Assembly: GCF_008639165.1 (NCBI RefSeq)
Contig: NZ_CP029197.1
Span: forward strand, 7,196,001-7,260,000
Direction: 5' to 3'
DNA from: Streptomyces venezuelae ATCC 10712
GTDB taxonomy: Bacteria; Actinomycetota; Actinomycetes; Streptomycetales; Streptomycetaceae
DNA: 64,000 nucleotides
Shown in pieces: positions 39,871 to 48,267 of the stretch (position 1 is its first letter; each line of letters starts with the position of its first letter). The position numbers were made by a program, and so were the translations under genes. Below the pieces are notes generated by a model that saw nothing but the letters and a program-made list of their open reading frames with translations, made no database searches and was not told the origin of the DNA.

Positions 39871-41613
39871 TCACGCGGCGGTGACGCGGAAGGCGGAGAA
39901 CACGGCCGTCCCGGCGTGTCCCGCGCCTTCCGGCGCTCCGGCGAACAGACCGAGCAGCGCGCCGACCCAGCGCCAGGGCGTGGCGGCGAACTCGGGCCCG
40001 AGCCGGACCGACCCGGCGCCGCGGCCGGGGTCGGGGCCGGGACCGGAGTCGGTGCCGTGGTCGGTGCCGACGGCGGAGTCCGGGTCGAGGCCGGCCCCGG
40101 ACCCGGCGCCGAAGCCGGCCTCGGGCCCGGGACGGACGCCGGAGTCGGGACCGGGACCGGAGTCCGGGTCGGGGTCGCAACCGGGACCGGCGCCGGAGTC
40201 AGGCGTGTACGAGAAGCGGCAGCGGGCGTCCGTTGTGATCTCGATCCGGAGCAGGACCTGGTCCCCGGGGACCAGGCGGGAGTGGGCCGCGTCCCGTTCG
40301 CGGTCCGTGCCGGCCGGGGCGAACCGGTGCGTCAGCCGGGCCGTGCCGTCCGGCGCCCGCTCCAGACCGATCCAGGCGTACGCGTCGCCCAGGACGACGA
40401 GCCCGGCGCGGGCCCCGGGGGACCGGGAGTCGAGCCGCAGCCCGACCTCCACCGTGACGGCCCCGGCGGGCAGCCGCTGGGTGAGCACGTGCGGCACGGT
40501 CCGCAGGTCGTCGAGACGGTCCGTCCGCACGCAGTCGAGGCGCAGGCCGTCCCCCGCGTGCTGACTCGCCCAGCCCTCGCCCGGATTGGCGGTCCACTGC
40601 CACTGCCGGCCGAACCGCCCGCCGGGAAACGTGTCGTCCACCGCGGGCCGCGCGGGCGGCTGCTCCGGCAGGTCCGGCTTGCGGTGCACCCGGACCGGGG
40701 AGCCGCCGTCCCCGAGGACGGGCCAGCCGTCCGCGTCCCAGCGCATCGGCTGGAGATGGACGAGCCGCCCGTGCGCCCCTGACTGCTGGAAGTGCAGGAA
40801 CCAGTCCTCGCCGCGCTGGGTGCGCACCCAGCCGCCCTGGTGGGGTCCGTTGACGTCGGTGTCGCCCTGCGCGAGGACGACGCGCTCCTCGTACGGCCCG
40901 AAGAAGGACCGCGAGCGGAACGCGCCCTGCCAGCCGGTGGCGACGCCGCCGGCCGGGGCGAAGATCCAGAACCAGCCGCCGTGCCGGTACAGCTTGGGGC
41001 CCTCCAGGGTGAACCAGCCCGGTATCCGGTCGGCGTCCACCAGCGTCCGGCCCTCGTCGAGGACCTTGGTGCCGTCCTGGCTCATCCGGTGCCCGATCAG
41101 CCGGTTGTTGACCCCCGCCCGGGACTTGGCCAAGGCGTGCACCAGATAGGCCTCGCCCGACTCCTCGTCCCACAGTGGACAGGCGTCGATCAGTCCCAGG
41201 CCCGCCTTCACCAGGTGCGGGGCCGTCCACGGGCCGCGTACGGAAGGGGAGTTGACCTGGAAGACGCCGTGGTCGGGATCGCCCCAGAAGATCCAGAACC
41301 GTCCGTCGTGGTGCCGGAGCGAGGGCGCCCACACCCCCCGGTCGTGCCGGGGCCCGGTGAACGCGGCGGCGGGTTCGAGCCGTTCGAGGGCGTGGCCGAC
41401 CAGCGTCCAGTTGACGAGGTCCCGGGAGTGCAGCAGCGGCAGCCCGGGCGCCCGGCCGAAGCTGGAGGCCGTGAGGTGGTAGTCCTCGCCGACCCGGACC
41501 ACGTCGGGGTCGGACCAGTCGGCGGCGAGCACCGGATTGCGGTACGTGCCGTCCCCGAGGTCGCCGGTCGCCGTGGCCGCGCGGTCGGCCGGCCGCGCGC
41601 CGGCCGCCCTCAT
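39871..41613 (-). CDS. GH43-family glycosidase with interrupted C-terminal beta-sandwich
   Basis: A 580-residue cytoplasmic enzyme without a signal peptide. The five-blade propeller (about 20-330) starts with TYRNPVLAADWSDPDVVRVG, which carries the catalytic base Asp, and the acid Glu is in GWFTLEGPKLYRH near residue 202. A beta-xylosidase C-terminal-like concanavalin domain follows (about 345-580). It is split at residues about 471-534 by a Gly/Pro/Asp/Ser-rich insert, just where homologues have a short loop before LGPEFAATPWRW. Likely substrates are arabino- or galacto-oligosaccharides from pectin side chains, but GH43 specificity cannot be read from this. It overlaps the DUF6807 gene by ATGA. 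Confidence 0.88.
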   Translation of the reverse strand: MRAAGARPADRAATATGDLGDGTYRNPVLAADWSDPDVVRVGEDYHLTASSFGRAPGLPLLHSRDLVNWTLVGHALERLEPAAAFTGPRHDRGVWAPSLRHHDGRFWIFWGDPDHGVFQVNSPSVRGPWTAPHLVKAGLGLIDACPLWDEESGEAYLVHALAKSRAGVNNRLIGHRMSQDGTKVLDEGRTLVDADRIPGWFTLEGPKLYRHGGWFWIFAPAGGVATGWQGAFRSRSFFGPYEERVVLAQGDTDVNGPHQGGWVRTQRGEDWFLHFQQSGAHGRLVHLQPMRWDADGWPVLGDGGSPVRVHRKPDLPEQPPARPAVDDTFPGGRFGRQWQWTANPGEGWASQHAGDGLRLDCVRTDRLDDLRTVPHVLTQRLPAGAVTVEVGLRLDSRSPGARAGLVVLGDAYAWIGLERAPDGTARLTHRFAPAGTDRERDAAHSRLVPGDQVLLRIEITTDARCRFSYTPDSGAGPGCDPDPDSGPGPDSGVRPGPEAGFGAGSGAGLDPDSAVGTDHGTDSGPGPDPGRGAGSVRLGPEFAATPWRWVGALLGLFAGAPEGAGHAGTAVFSAFRVTAA

Positions 41614-42455
41614 GACGTCACCGCCTTGCGGACCAGGGCGCCCGCGCCGTCCCGGTCGAGGCGGCCGTCGGCGACGACGGTCACCACCCGGCGTACGAAC
41701 GTCTCCCCGGCCGCCACCGGAAGCCGCCCGTCGGCGGCGAGCGAGGAGCCGACCCCCGGGTACTCGGCGGCCCGGACGAACCACGGGTCCTCGCGGGTCC
41801 GCGCGGTCGCCCCGGCGAACACCAGGGTCCAGCCCTCGCCGGCGAGCGCCACCCACTCCGCGCGGGCCGCGTGCACGGCCTCCTCGCCGTCGGCGTCCGC
41901 GGCGAACACCGAGGGAGGGGTCGCCTCCTTCGGCGCCCGCCAGAAGAAGCCGCCGTACGCCGCGCCGGGCCGCCCGTTCGTCGCGGGGCTGCCGATCGAC
42001 AGGTCACGCCCGGACACGTTGGTGAGGGAGAAGGTGAGGTCGAGCGCCCAGGCGGAGTCGGTGAGCGCGGTGGCCGCGACCGTACGGTGCTCGCGGAGCA
42101 GCCGTTCACCGCCGGCGGTCCAGCTCAGCTCCGCCACGAAGCCGTCCGGGTCGCACAGTTTGAACCCGTCGTGCCGCTGCACGCCGTGGTTGTCGAGCTC
42201 GACGGACCCGCGGCCGCGGACGAAGGTGCGCCCGCCCCAGAAGTTGTGCCCGGCGACGTCGGGCACGGCGACGCCCGCGCCCAGGTGGTGCGGGTGGTCC
42301 TCGGGTCCGGTCTCGGTGACGGGGTGCCCGGCGAGTGTGGTGACGGGGTGGAGGTACGGCCGCGGGGAGTGGTCGAGGCCGAGGTCGGGCCGGGTCGTGT
42401 ACCGGGCGACGACGCGGCCCGCGCAGCGCAGGACCGTCGGGGGCTGGTGGTTCAT
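41610..42455 (-). CDS. DUF6807 (PmoA-like) family protein
   Basis: A 281-residue cytosolic protein with the family pattern RPYLHPVTTLAGHPVTE, DHPHHLGAGVAVPDVAGHNFWG and NVSGRDLSIGSPATNGRPGAAYGG, which I recognise as the DUF6807/PmoA group. The conserved His cluster could bind a metal. The function is unknown. It sits between a Gfo/Idh oxidoreductase and a GH43 enzyme with ATGA overlaps on both sides, which suggests that the oxidoreductase and DUF6807 act in one step of sugar processing. Confidence 0.75.
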   Translation of the reverse strand: MNHQPPTVLRCAGRVVARYTTRPDLGLDHSPRPYLHPVTTLAGHPVTETGPEDHPHHLGAGVAVPDVAGHNFWGGRTFVRGRGSVELDNHGVQRHDGFKLCDPDGFVAELSWTAGGERLLREHRTVAATALTDSAWALDLTFSLTNVSGRDLSIGSPATNGRPGAAYGGFFWRAPKEATPPSVFAADADGEEAVHAARAEWVALAGEGWTLVFAGATARTREDPWFVRAAEYPGVGSSLAADGRLPVAAGETFVRRVVTVVADGRLDRDGAGALVRKAVTS

Positions 42456-43615
42456 CGGGCCTCGATCCGGGTCGACCGGGCCCAGGGGGCGCCGAGTTCG
42501 GAGAACAACCTGAGTCCGTCGGCGCTGGCGTCCACCAGGGCGTCGACGCCGTCGACGACCCTGCGCGGGGCGCTCTCGCCGGGCGCGGTGTGCCAGTGCG
42601 CGGCGGGGATGTCCAGCGGGTCGGCGGCCGTCCGTACCGCCTCGACGACCCGCATGAACGCGCCGGTCGCCGCCGGCGGCACCCACAGCGGCTCGCCGTC
42701 CGTGACGTGGCCGACGAGGTTCTCCAGGAGGTCCGTGCGGCCGTACTCGGTCTCCACCGGGCCGTGCCCGGCCCGCTGGACGAGCACCCGGTCCTGCCGG
42801 TACCAGAAGGTGATCCGCCCCCGGGTGCCGTGGACGATCACGTACGGCTCCGAGGACCGCTCGGCGCAGAGCGTCGCCGCCACGGTGACCTGGGTCCCGG
42901 CCGAGGTCACCACCCGTACCGCGGAGGTGTCGTCGGACTCGATGGCGTGGGCGTGCAGCAGCTCGGTCTCGATGTGCTCGACGTCCTCGGCCCGGGAACA
43001 GCCGGCCAGCGTCAGCGCCGTGGCCACGGCGTGCGCGAGGGGGTTGGTGAGGGCCCCGTCGACGACGTCGGCCCCGTCGAGCCGCCGGTGGCCCGCCCAG
43101 GGGGCGCGCCGGAAGTAGGCCTCGTCACGGACCCAGGCCCCGGCCGCGCCGACGCCGAGGAGTTCGCCGATGGCACCCTCCTCGACCATCCGGCGGATCG
43201 CGGGCACCGCGTGCGAGCCCAGCGACTGGAAACCGATCTGGCAGGCCACTCCGGCCGCCTCGACGCCTTCGGTCATCCTGCGGAACTCCGCGTACGACGG
43301 GGCGGGCGGCTTCTCCAGGAGGACGTGCGCCCCGTGCCGTGCGGCGGTGAGCGTCATGTCGGTGTGGGTCTGGATGGGGGTGCTGAGCACGGCGATCCGG
43401 GCGCCGGTGGAGGCGAGCAGCGCCGGGAGGTCGGCGGACTGCTCGGGGTCTCCGACGCCGTCGAGTTCGGCCGCGTCGAGCGGGCGCAGCTCGCACACCC
43501 CGGCGAGCCGGACGAGGCCCCGTTCTTCGAGGCGGCGGATGTTGAGGAGGTGGCTGCGGCCGTGGCCGCGGGCGCCGGCGAGGACGACCGGCAGGGGTGT
43601 CCGTGCGGTGTTCAT
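42452..43615 (-). CDS. Gfo/Idh/MocA-family NAD(P)-dependent oxidoreductase
   Basis: A 387-residue cytosolic oxidoreductase. The Rossmann fold begins at PVVLAGARGHGRSHLLNI, the EKP motif occurs in HVLLEKPPAPSYAEF near residue 105, and a C-terminal alpha/beta domain follows. The substrate is probably a sugar, uronate or sugar acid. The start at 43615 has a good AGGGAAG site; an alternative ATG at 43645 overlaps the upstream permease stop. It is paired with DUF6807, a combination often seen in polysaccharide operons but biochemically undefined. Confidence 0.85.
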   Translation of the reverse strand: MNTARTPLPVVLAGARGHGRSHLLNIRRLEERGLVRLAGVCELRPLDAAELDGVGDPEQSADLPALLASTGARIAVLSTPIQTHTDMTLTAARHGAHVLLEKPPAPSYAEFRRMTEGVEAAGVACQIGFQSLGSHAVPAIRRMVEEGAIGELLGVGAAGAWVRDEAYFRRAPWAGHRRLDGADVVDGALTNPLAHAVATALTLAGCSRAEDVEHIETELLHAHAIESDDTSAVRVVTSAGTQVTVAATLCAERSSEPYVIVHGTRGRITFWYRQDRVLVQRAGHGPVETEYGRTDLLENLVGHVTDGEPLWVPPAATGAFMRVVEAVRTAADPLDIPAAHWHTAPGESAPRRVVDGVDALVDASADGLRLFSELGAPWARSTRIEAR

Positions 43616-43641
43616 GTCTTCCCTGTGCGTGCGGTTGCTGT

Positions 43642-44562
43642 TCATCCCTTCACCGCCCCGGCGCTGAATCCGGTGACCAGCCACTTCTGGATGAAGCCGA
43701 AGACGACGACGACGGGGACGGCGGCGATGACGCCGCCCGCGGCGAGCGCTCCGAGGTCGACGCTGTCGGCGCCCATGAGGGTGTTGAGGCCGACCGGGAT
43801 GGTCTGCTTGTCCTGGCTGCTGAGGAACATCAGGGCGAAGAGGAAGTGGTTCCAGGCGTGGACGAAGGCGAAGGAGCCGACGGCGACGAGCCCGGGGCGC
43901 AGCAGCGGGAGGACGACGATCCGGAAGGCGGAGAAGCGGTTGCAGCCGTCGACCCAGGCCGCCTCTTCGAGGGAGTACGGCACGTTCCTGATGAAGCCGC
44001 TGATGAGGATCATCGACAGCGGGAGCTGGAAGACGGTCTCGGCGATGATCACGCTGCCGAGGGAGTTGATCATCCGCAGCTCGGCGAAGATCTGGAACAG
44101 CGGGACGAGGAGCAGGGCGCCCGGCACGAACTGCGAGCAGAGCAGGGCCAGCATGAAGCCCTTCTTGATCCTGAAGTCGAAGCGGGCCAGCGCGTATCCG
44201 CCGGCCAGCGCGACGACGGTGGTGCTGATCAGCACCGCCACCCCGATGAGCAGGCTGTTCTGGAAGAAGACGCCGAAGCTGCGCTCGTTCCAGACCTTCT
44301 CGAAGTGCGCGGTGGTCATCGGCCAGGGCAGCAGCGAGGTGGAGCCGGCCGGGCGGACGGCGAAGAGCAGGATCCAGTAGAAGGGGACGAGGGTGAAGAG
44401 GAGGTAGATCCCGAGGGGCAGGTAGATCTGCCAGCGGGGCACCTCGTCCCAGGCCCGGCGGCGGACGCGGGCGGCGGGGGGCGGGGTCCGGTCGGGCGGC
44501 TGCGCCTGCCGCGGCGGGGTCACGTCGGCCGGGGCCGGGCTCAGGGTGGACTCGGCGGTCAT
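43642..44562 (-). CDS. Sugar ABC transporter permease (MalG type)
   Basis: A 306-residue permease with a Pro-rich N-terminus, six spans and the EAA loop EAAWVDGCNRFSAFRIV near residue 200. It overlaps the preceding permease by ATGA and pairs with it. The binding protein is encoded three genes downstream, at 38.5-39.8 kb. Confidence 0.92.
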   Translation of the reverse strand: MTAESTLSPAPADVTPPRQAQPPDRTPPPAARVRRRAWDEVPRWQIYLPLGIYLLFTLVPFYWILLFAVRPAGSTSLLPWPMTTAHFEKVWNERSFGVFFQNSLLIGVAVLISTTVVALAGGYALARFDFRIKKGFMLALLCSQFVPGALLLVPLFQIFAELRMINSLGSVIIAETVFQLPLSMILISGFIRNVPYSLEEAAWVDGCNRFSAFRIVVLPLLRPGLVAVGSFAFVHAWNHFLFALMFLSSQDKQTIPVGLNTLMGADSVDLGALAAGGVIAAVPVVVVFGFIQKWLVTGFSAGAVKG

Positions 44563-45497
44563 GTGGCGTCGCCTCCGAACTTGCTCAGGCGCAGATAGAC
44601 CATGGAGCAGAAGAGAAGGATCACGAACGCCACCGTGGTGAGGGCGGAGGCGTATCCGAAGTTGTGGGCGTCGACGCTGGTGTGCGCGATGTAGAGCGGC
44701 AGGGTGGTGGTCTCGCCCGCGGGTCCGCCGCCGGTCAGCGTGTAGAGCAGGTCGACGTTGTTGAACTCCCAGACCGCGCGCAGCAGTGTGGAGAGGACGA
44801 TCGCGTCCCGGATGTGGGGCAGCGTGATGTGGACGAACTGCCGGACCCGGCCCGCCCCGTCGACCTCGGCCGCCTCGTACAGGTCCTTCGGTACGGACTG
44901 GAGGTCGGCCAGGATGAGGATGGCGAAGAAGGGCACTCCGCGCCAGAGGTCGGCGACGATCGCGGCCGGGAACACGGTCGCGGTGTCCGAGAGCCAGGAC
45001 GTGCCGTACGTGCCGATGCCCAGGTCCGCGAGGTAACGGCTGATGCCGGTCTGGGAGTTGTAGAGCAGCACCCAGATGGCGGAGGTGAGGACGCCCGACA
45101 CGGCCCAGGGCGAGAAGACCAGGGCACGGCCCAGGGCGCGGCCCACGAAGGTCTGGTTCACGATGAGGGCGAGCGCGAGTCCGAAGAGGAGCTGGAGCGT
45201 CACCTCGACCACGACCCATTTGAGGCTGAAGGTCAGCGTGCCCCAGAACCGCGGGTCGTCCGTGAAGATCCGGGTGAAGTTGTCCAGGCCCGCGAAGCCG
45301 TTCCGCCAGGGCTTGGTGGGGTTGTAGTTCTGGAGGCTGTAGTAGAAGACGCTGAGCACGGGGTAGGCGATGAAGCCCAGCATCAGCAGTCCGGCGGGGG
45401 CGATCAGCAGGTACGGCAGCCGGCGGGGCGTGGCGCCCGTGCGGCGGCGCCCCCGTGACGTGACGGCTTGGGGCGGTGGGGTCACAGCTGAGGCCAT
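44559..45497 (-). CDS. Sugar ABC transporter permease (MalF type)
   Basis: A 312-residue permease with six spans and the EAA loop EAAEVDGAGRVRQFVHI near residue 206. It is the first gene after the 104-bp gap that follows the IlvD gene; this gap holds a GAAGCGCTTC operator-like palindrome. It therefore probably heads a nine-gene transcript (44.6 down to 35.2 kb) covering uptake, processing and extracellular depolymerisation of pectin. Confidence 0.92.
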   Translation of the reverse strand: MASAVTPPPQAVTSRGRRRTGATPRRLPYLLIAPAGLLMLGFIAYPVLSVFYYSLQNYNPTKPWRNGFAGLDNFTRIFTDDPRFWGTLTFSLKWVVVEVTLQLLFGLALALIVNQTFVGRALGRALVFSPWAVSGVLTSAIWVLLYNSQTGISRYLADLGIGTYGTSWLSDTATVFPAAIVADLWRGVPFFAILILADLQSVPKDLYEAAEVDGAGRVRQFVHITLPHIRDAIVLSTLLRAVWEFNNVDLLYTLTGGGPAGETTTLPLYIAHTSVDAHNFGYASALTTVAFVILLFCSMVYLRLSKFGGDAT

Positions 45498-45518
45498 GAC
45501 GGCGGCTCCGTTCTCGGT

Positions 45519-45528
45519 GAAGCGCTTC
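45519..45528. promoter_or_regulatory. GAAGCGCTTC operator-like palindrome before the pectin operon
   Basis: A perfect 10-bp palindrome, the inner part of TCGAAGCGCTTCGA, lies 22 bp upstream of the first permease ATG. The full site differs at the outer two bases on each side (GTGAAGCGCTTCGC). Confidence 0.5.
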
Positions 45529-45601
45529 GCGAACGTCGTTCGAGATTTCGGACAGGGCGGGCGGGTGACATCGGTACGGGTGGCGCGGGGACGCGCGGGG
45601 C

Positions 45602-47347
45602 TCAGCCCGCGTACGGATCGGGAGTGGCGCCCGGCCTGGCCAGGAACTCGAAGTCGCAGCCCGTGTCGGCCTGGGAGATCTGCTCCATGTAGAGCGCGCC
45701 GTAGCCGCGCTCGTACCGGGCCGGCGGCGGTGTCCAGGCGGCCCGGCGGCGGTCCAGCTCCTCGTCCGTGACGTGCAGGTGGAGGGAGCGTGCCGCGACG
45801 TCGAGGGTGATCGTATCGCCCGTGCGGACGAGGGCAAGGGGTCCGCCGACATGGGACTCGGGCGCCACGTGCAGCACGCACGCCCCGTAACTCGTCCCGC
45901 TCATCCGGGCGTCGGAGATCCGCACCATGTCCCGGACCCCCTGCTCCAGGAGGTACCGGGGGATCGGCAGCATGCCGTACTCCGGCATCCCGGGACCGCC
46001 CTTCGGGCCCGCGCCGCGCAGCACGAGCACGTGCTCGGGCGTGATGCCGAGCGCCGGGTCGTCGATGGTCCGCTGCATCGACCGGTAGTCGTCGAAGACG
46101 ACGGCCGGGCCGGTGTGCCGCAGCAGCTGCGGCTCGGCCGCGATGTGCTTGATCACCGCGCCGTCCGGACAGAGGTTGCCGCGCAGGACCGCCACCCCGC
46201 CCTCGGCGGCCAGCGGCCTCGCACGGTCCCGGATCACCTCCTCGTCGTGGACGAGCGCGCCGGCCAGCTGCTCCCGCAGCGTGGCGTGGGCGACCGTCGG
46301 GCGGTCCAGGTGCAGCACGTCGGTGAGCCGTGACAGGAACCCCGGCATCCCGCCGGCGAAGTGGAAGTCCTCCATCAGGAACCGCCCGCCCGGCCGCAGG
46401 TTCGCGAGCACCGGGACGGTCCGCGCGATCCGGTCGAAGTCGTCGAGCGTCAGCTTCACGCCCGAGCGCCCCGCCATCGCGATCAGATGGATGACCGCGT
46501 TGGTCGAACCGCCGAGCGCCAGGACGGCGGCGACCGCGTCCTCGTACGCCTCCTGCGTCAGGATCCGCGACAGCCGCAGGTCCTGCCGCACCAGCTCCAC
46601 GATCCGCAGCCCCGAGGCCGCCGCCATCCGGTCGTGCCCCGAGTCCACCGCCGGGACCGAGGAGGCGCCCGGCACGGTCACGCCCAGCGTCTCCGCGGCG
46701 GCGGTCAGCGTCGACGCCGTGCCCATCGTCATGCAGTGGCCCGGCGAGCGGGCCAGGCCACTCTCCAGCTCGGCCATCTCGCAGTCGCCGAGGTTCCCGG
46801 CCCGCTTCTCGTCCCAGTACTTCCACATGTCCGTACCGGAGCCGAGGACCTCACCCCGCCAGTGCCCCGGCAGCATCGGCCCCGCCGGGACGAACACGGT
46901 CGGCAGGTCGACGGAGGCCGCGCCCATCAGGAGCGCCGGGGTGGTCTTGTCGCAGCCGCCCATCAGCACCGCGCCGTCCACCGGGTACGAGCGCAGCAGC
47001 TCCTCCGTCTCCAGGGCGAGCAGATTGCGGTAGAGCATCGGGGTCGGCTTCTGGAAGGTCTCCGACAGGGTGGAGACCGGGAACTCCAGCGGGAAGCCGC
47101 CGGCCTGCCACACGCCCCGCTTCACCGCCTGCGCGCGGTCGCGCAGATGGACGTGGCAGGGGTTGATGTCGGACCAGGTGTTGAGGATCGCGATCACCGG
47201 CTTGCCGAGGTGCTCCTCGGGGAGGTAGCCGAGCTGCCGGGTGCGGGCGCGATGGCTGAAGGAGCGGAGCCCGTCGGTGCCGTACCACTGGTGACTCCGG
47301 AGGTCCTCGGGCCTCCGCGGCGTGCGCTCCGGGTCGGTCCCGCTCAT
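45602..47347 (-). CDS. IlvD/Edd-family sugar-acid dehydratase
   Basis: A 581-residue Fe-S dehydratase of the branch that includes L-arabinonate, D-xylonate and related aldonate dehydratases. Likely cluster or Mg ligands lie in WSDINPCHVHLRD near residue 57, LMGGCDKTTPALLMG near 126 and SPGHCMTMGTAS near 200. It would turn a sugar acid into a 2-keto-3-deoxy acid, the substrate type of the upstream DHDPS-family enzyme. The ATG at 47347 overlaps that gene's stop; an ATG three codons earlier is possible. The biosynthetic role of IlvD is unlikely here because of the catabolic context. Confidence 0.88.
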   Translation of the reverse strand: MSGTDPERTPRRPEDLRSHQWYGTDGLRSFSHRARTRQLGYLPEEHLGKPVIAILNTWSDINPCHVHLRDRAQAVKRGVWQAGGFPLEFPVSTLSETFQKPTPMLYRNLLALETEELLRSYPVDGAVLMGGCDKTTPALLMGAASVDLPTVFVPAGPMLPGHWRGEVLGSGTDMWKYWDEKRAGNLGDCEMAELESGLARSPGHCMTMGTASTLTAAAETLGVTVPGASSVPAVDSGHDRMAAASGLRIVELVRQDLRLSRILTQEAYEDAVAAVLALGGSTNAVIHLIAMAGRSGVKLTLDDFDRIARTVPVLANLRPGGRFLMEDFHFAGGMPGFLSRLTDVLHLDRPTVAHATLREQLAGALVHDEEVIRDRARPLAAEGGVAVLRGNLCPDGAVIKHIAAEPQLLRHTGPAVVFDDYRSMQRTIDDPALGITPEHVLVLRGAGPKGGPGMPEYGMLPIPRYLLEQGVRDMVRISDARMSGTSYGACVLHVAPESHVGGPLALVRTGDTITLDVAARSLHLHVTDEELDRRRAAWTPPPARYERGYGALYMEQISQADTGCDFEFLARPGATPDPYAG

Positions 47348-48267
47348 ATCGGCCATCCCGCGGCGATCGTGGCGACCTCGGCCCGCTCGCTCTCGGGGAG
47401 TTCACGGCTCGGCGGCCGGATGTCACGGCGGCACAGGCCCAGTGAGGCGAGGGCTTCCTTGACCACGGTCACGTTGTCGGCACTGGCATTGGCGGCGCGC
47501 AGCTCCTCGAAGCGGCGGATGCGCTCCCAGACCTTCATGGCGCCCGGGTAGTCGCCGGCCCGCAGGGCGCCCAGCATCTCCAGGGAGAGCGCGGGGGAGA
47601 CGTTGACCAGACCGGAGGTGAAGCCGGTGGCGCCGCTCGCGAAGTAGGCGGGGGCGTACGGCTCGGCGAGGCCCGCCACCCAGACGAAGCGGTCGAGGCC
47701 CGCGTCCCGGGCGAAGCCGGCGAACCGGGCCGCGTCGGGGACCGCGTACTTCACGCCGATGACGTTGGGGCAGTCGGCGGCGAGCTCGGCGAGCCGGTCA
47801 CCGCCGAGCCGCGGGTTGCGGATGTAGGGGACGACCCCGAGCTCGGGGACGGCTTCGGCGATGGCCCGGTGGTAGTCGACCCAGCCGCTCTCGGAGACGT
47901 ACGGATGGACGGGCTGGTGGACCATCACCATGTGGGCGCCGGCGGCGCGGGCGTGCCGTGCGGCTCCGACGGCCGTCGGCACGTCGTGGCCGACGCCGAC
48001 GAGGACCGCGGCGCGCTCGCCGGCCTCCTCGACGGTGATCTCGGTGAGGGCCCGGCGCTCCTCGGGGGTGAGGGCGTAGAACTCGCCGGTGTTGCCGTTG
48101 GGGGTGAGGGTGCGGACCCCGCCGTCGAGGAGCCGGCGCAGCAGCGCGCGGTGGGTGGCGGTGTCCACGGTGCCGTCCTCGGCGAACGGGGTGACCGGGA
48201 TGGCCACGACGTCGGCGAGGGCGGTCCTCATCGTCTCGAATTCCATGCTCACGTGTTGCCCGCTCAT
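47344..48267 (-). CDS. DHDPS-family keto-deoxy sugar-acid dehydratase/aldolase
   Basis: A 307-residue class-I TIM-barrel lyase. The Schiff-base Lys is in NVIGVKYAVPD near residue 171 and the partner Tyr in VVPYIRNPR near 143; the pyruvate-binding region is GNTGEFYALTPEER. Members act on 2-keto-3-deoxy acids, for example 5-keto-4-deoxyglucarate dehydratase or 2-keto-3-deoxyarabinonate dehydratase. Coupled to an IlvD/Edd enzyme, it fits oxidative L-arabinose or galacturonate catabolism; sequence alone does not decide which. The start at 48267 overlaps the GntR stop (ATGA); ATG at 48246 is an alternative. Confidence 0.87.
   Translation of the reverse strand: MSGQHVSMEFETMRTALADVVAIPVTPFAEDGTVDTATHRALLRRLLDGGVRTLTPNGNTGEFYALTPEERRALTEITVEEAGERAAVLVGVGHDVPTAVGAARHARAAGAHMVMVHQPVHPYVSESGWVDYHRAIAEAVPELGVVPYIRNPRLGGDRLAELAADCPNVIGVKYAVPDAARFAGFARDAGLDRFVWVAGLAEPYAPAYFASGATGFTSGLVNVSPALSLEMLGALRAGDYPGAMKVWERIRRFEELRAANASADNVTVVKEALASLGLCRRDIRPPSRELPESERAEVATIAAGWPI

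Noticed and set aside
45602..47347. Biosynthetic dihydroxyacid dehydratase IlvD
   Set aside because: Coupling to a DHDPS-family enzyme and FCD regulator, and the aldonate-dehydratase-like motifs, point to sugar-acid catabolism.
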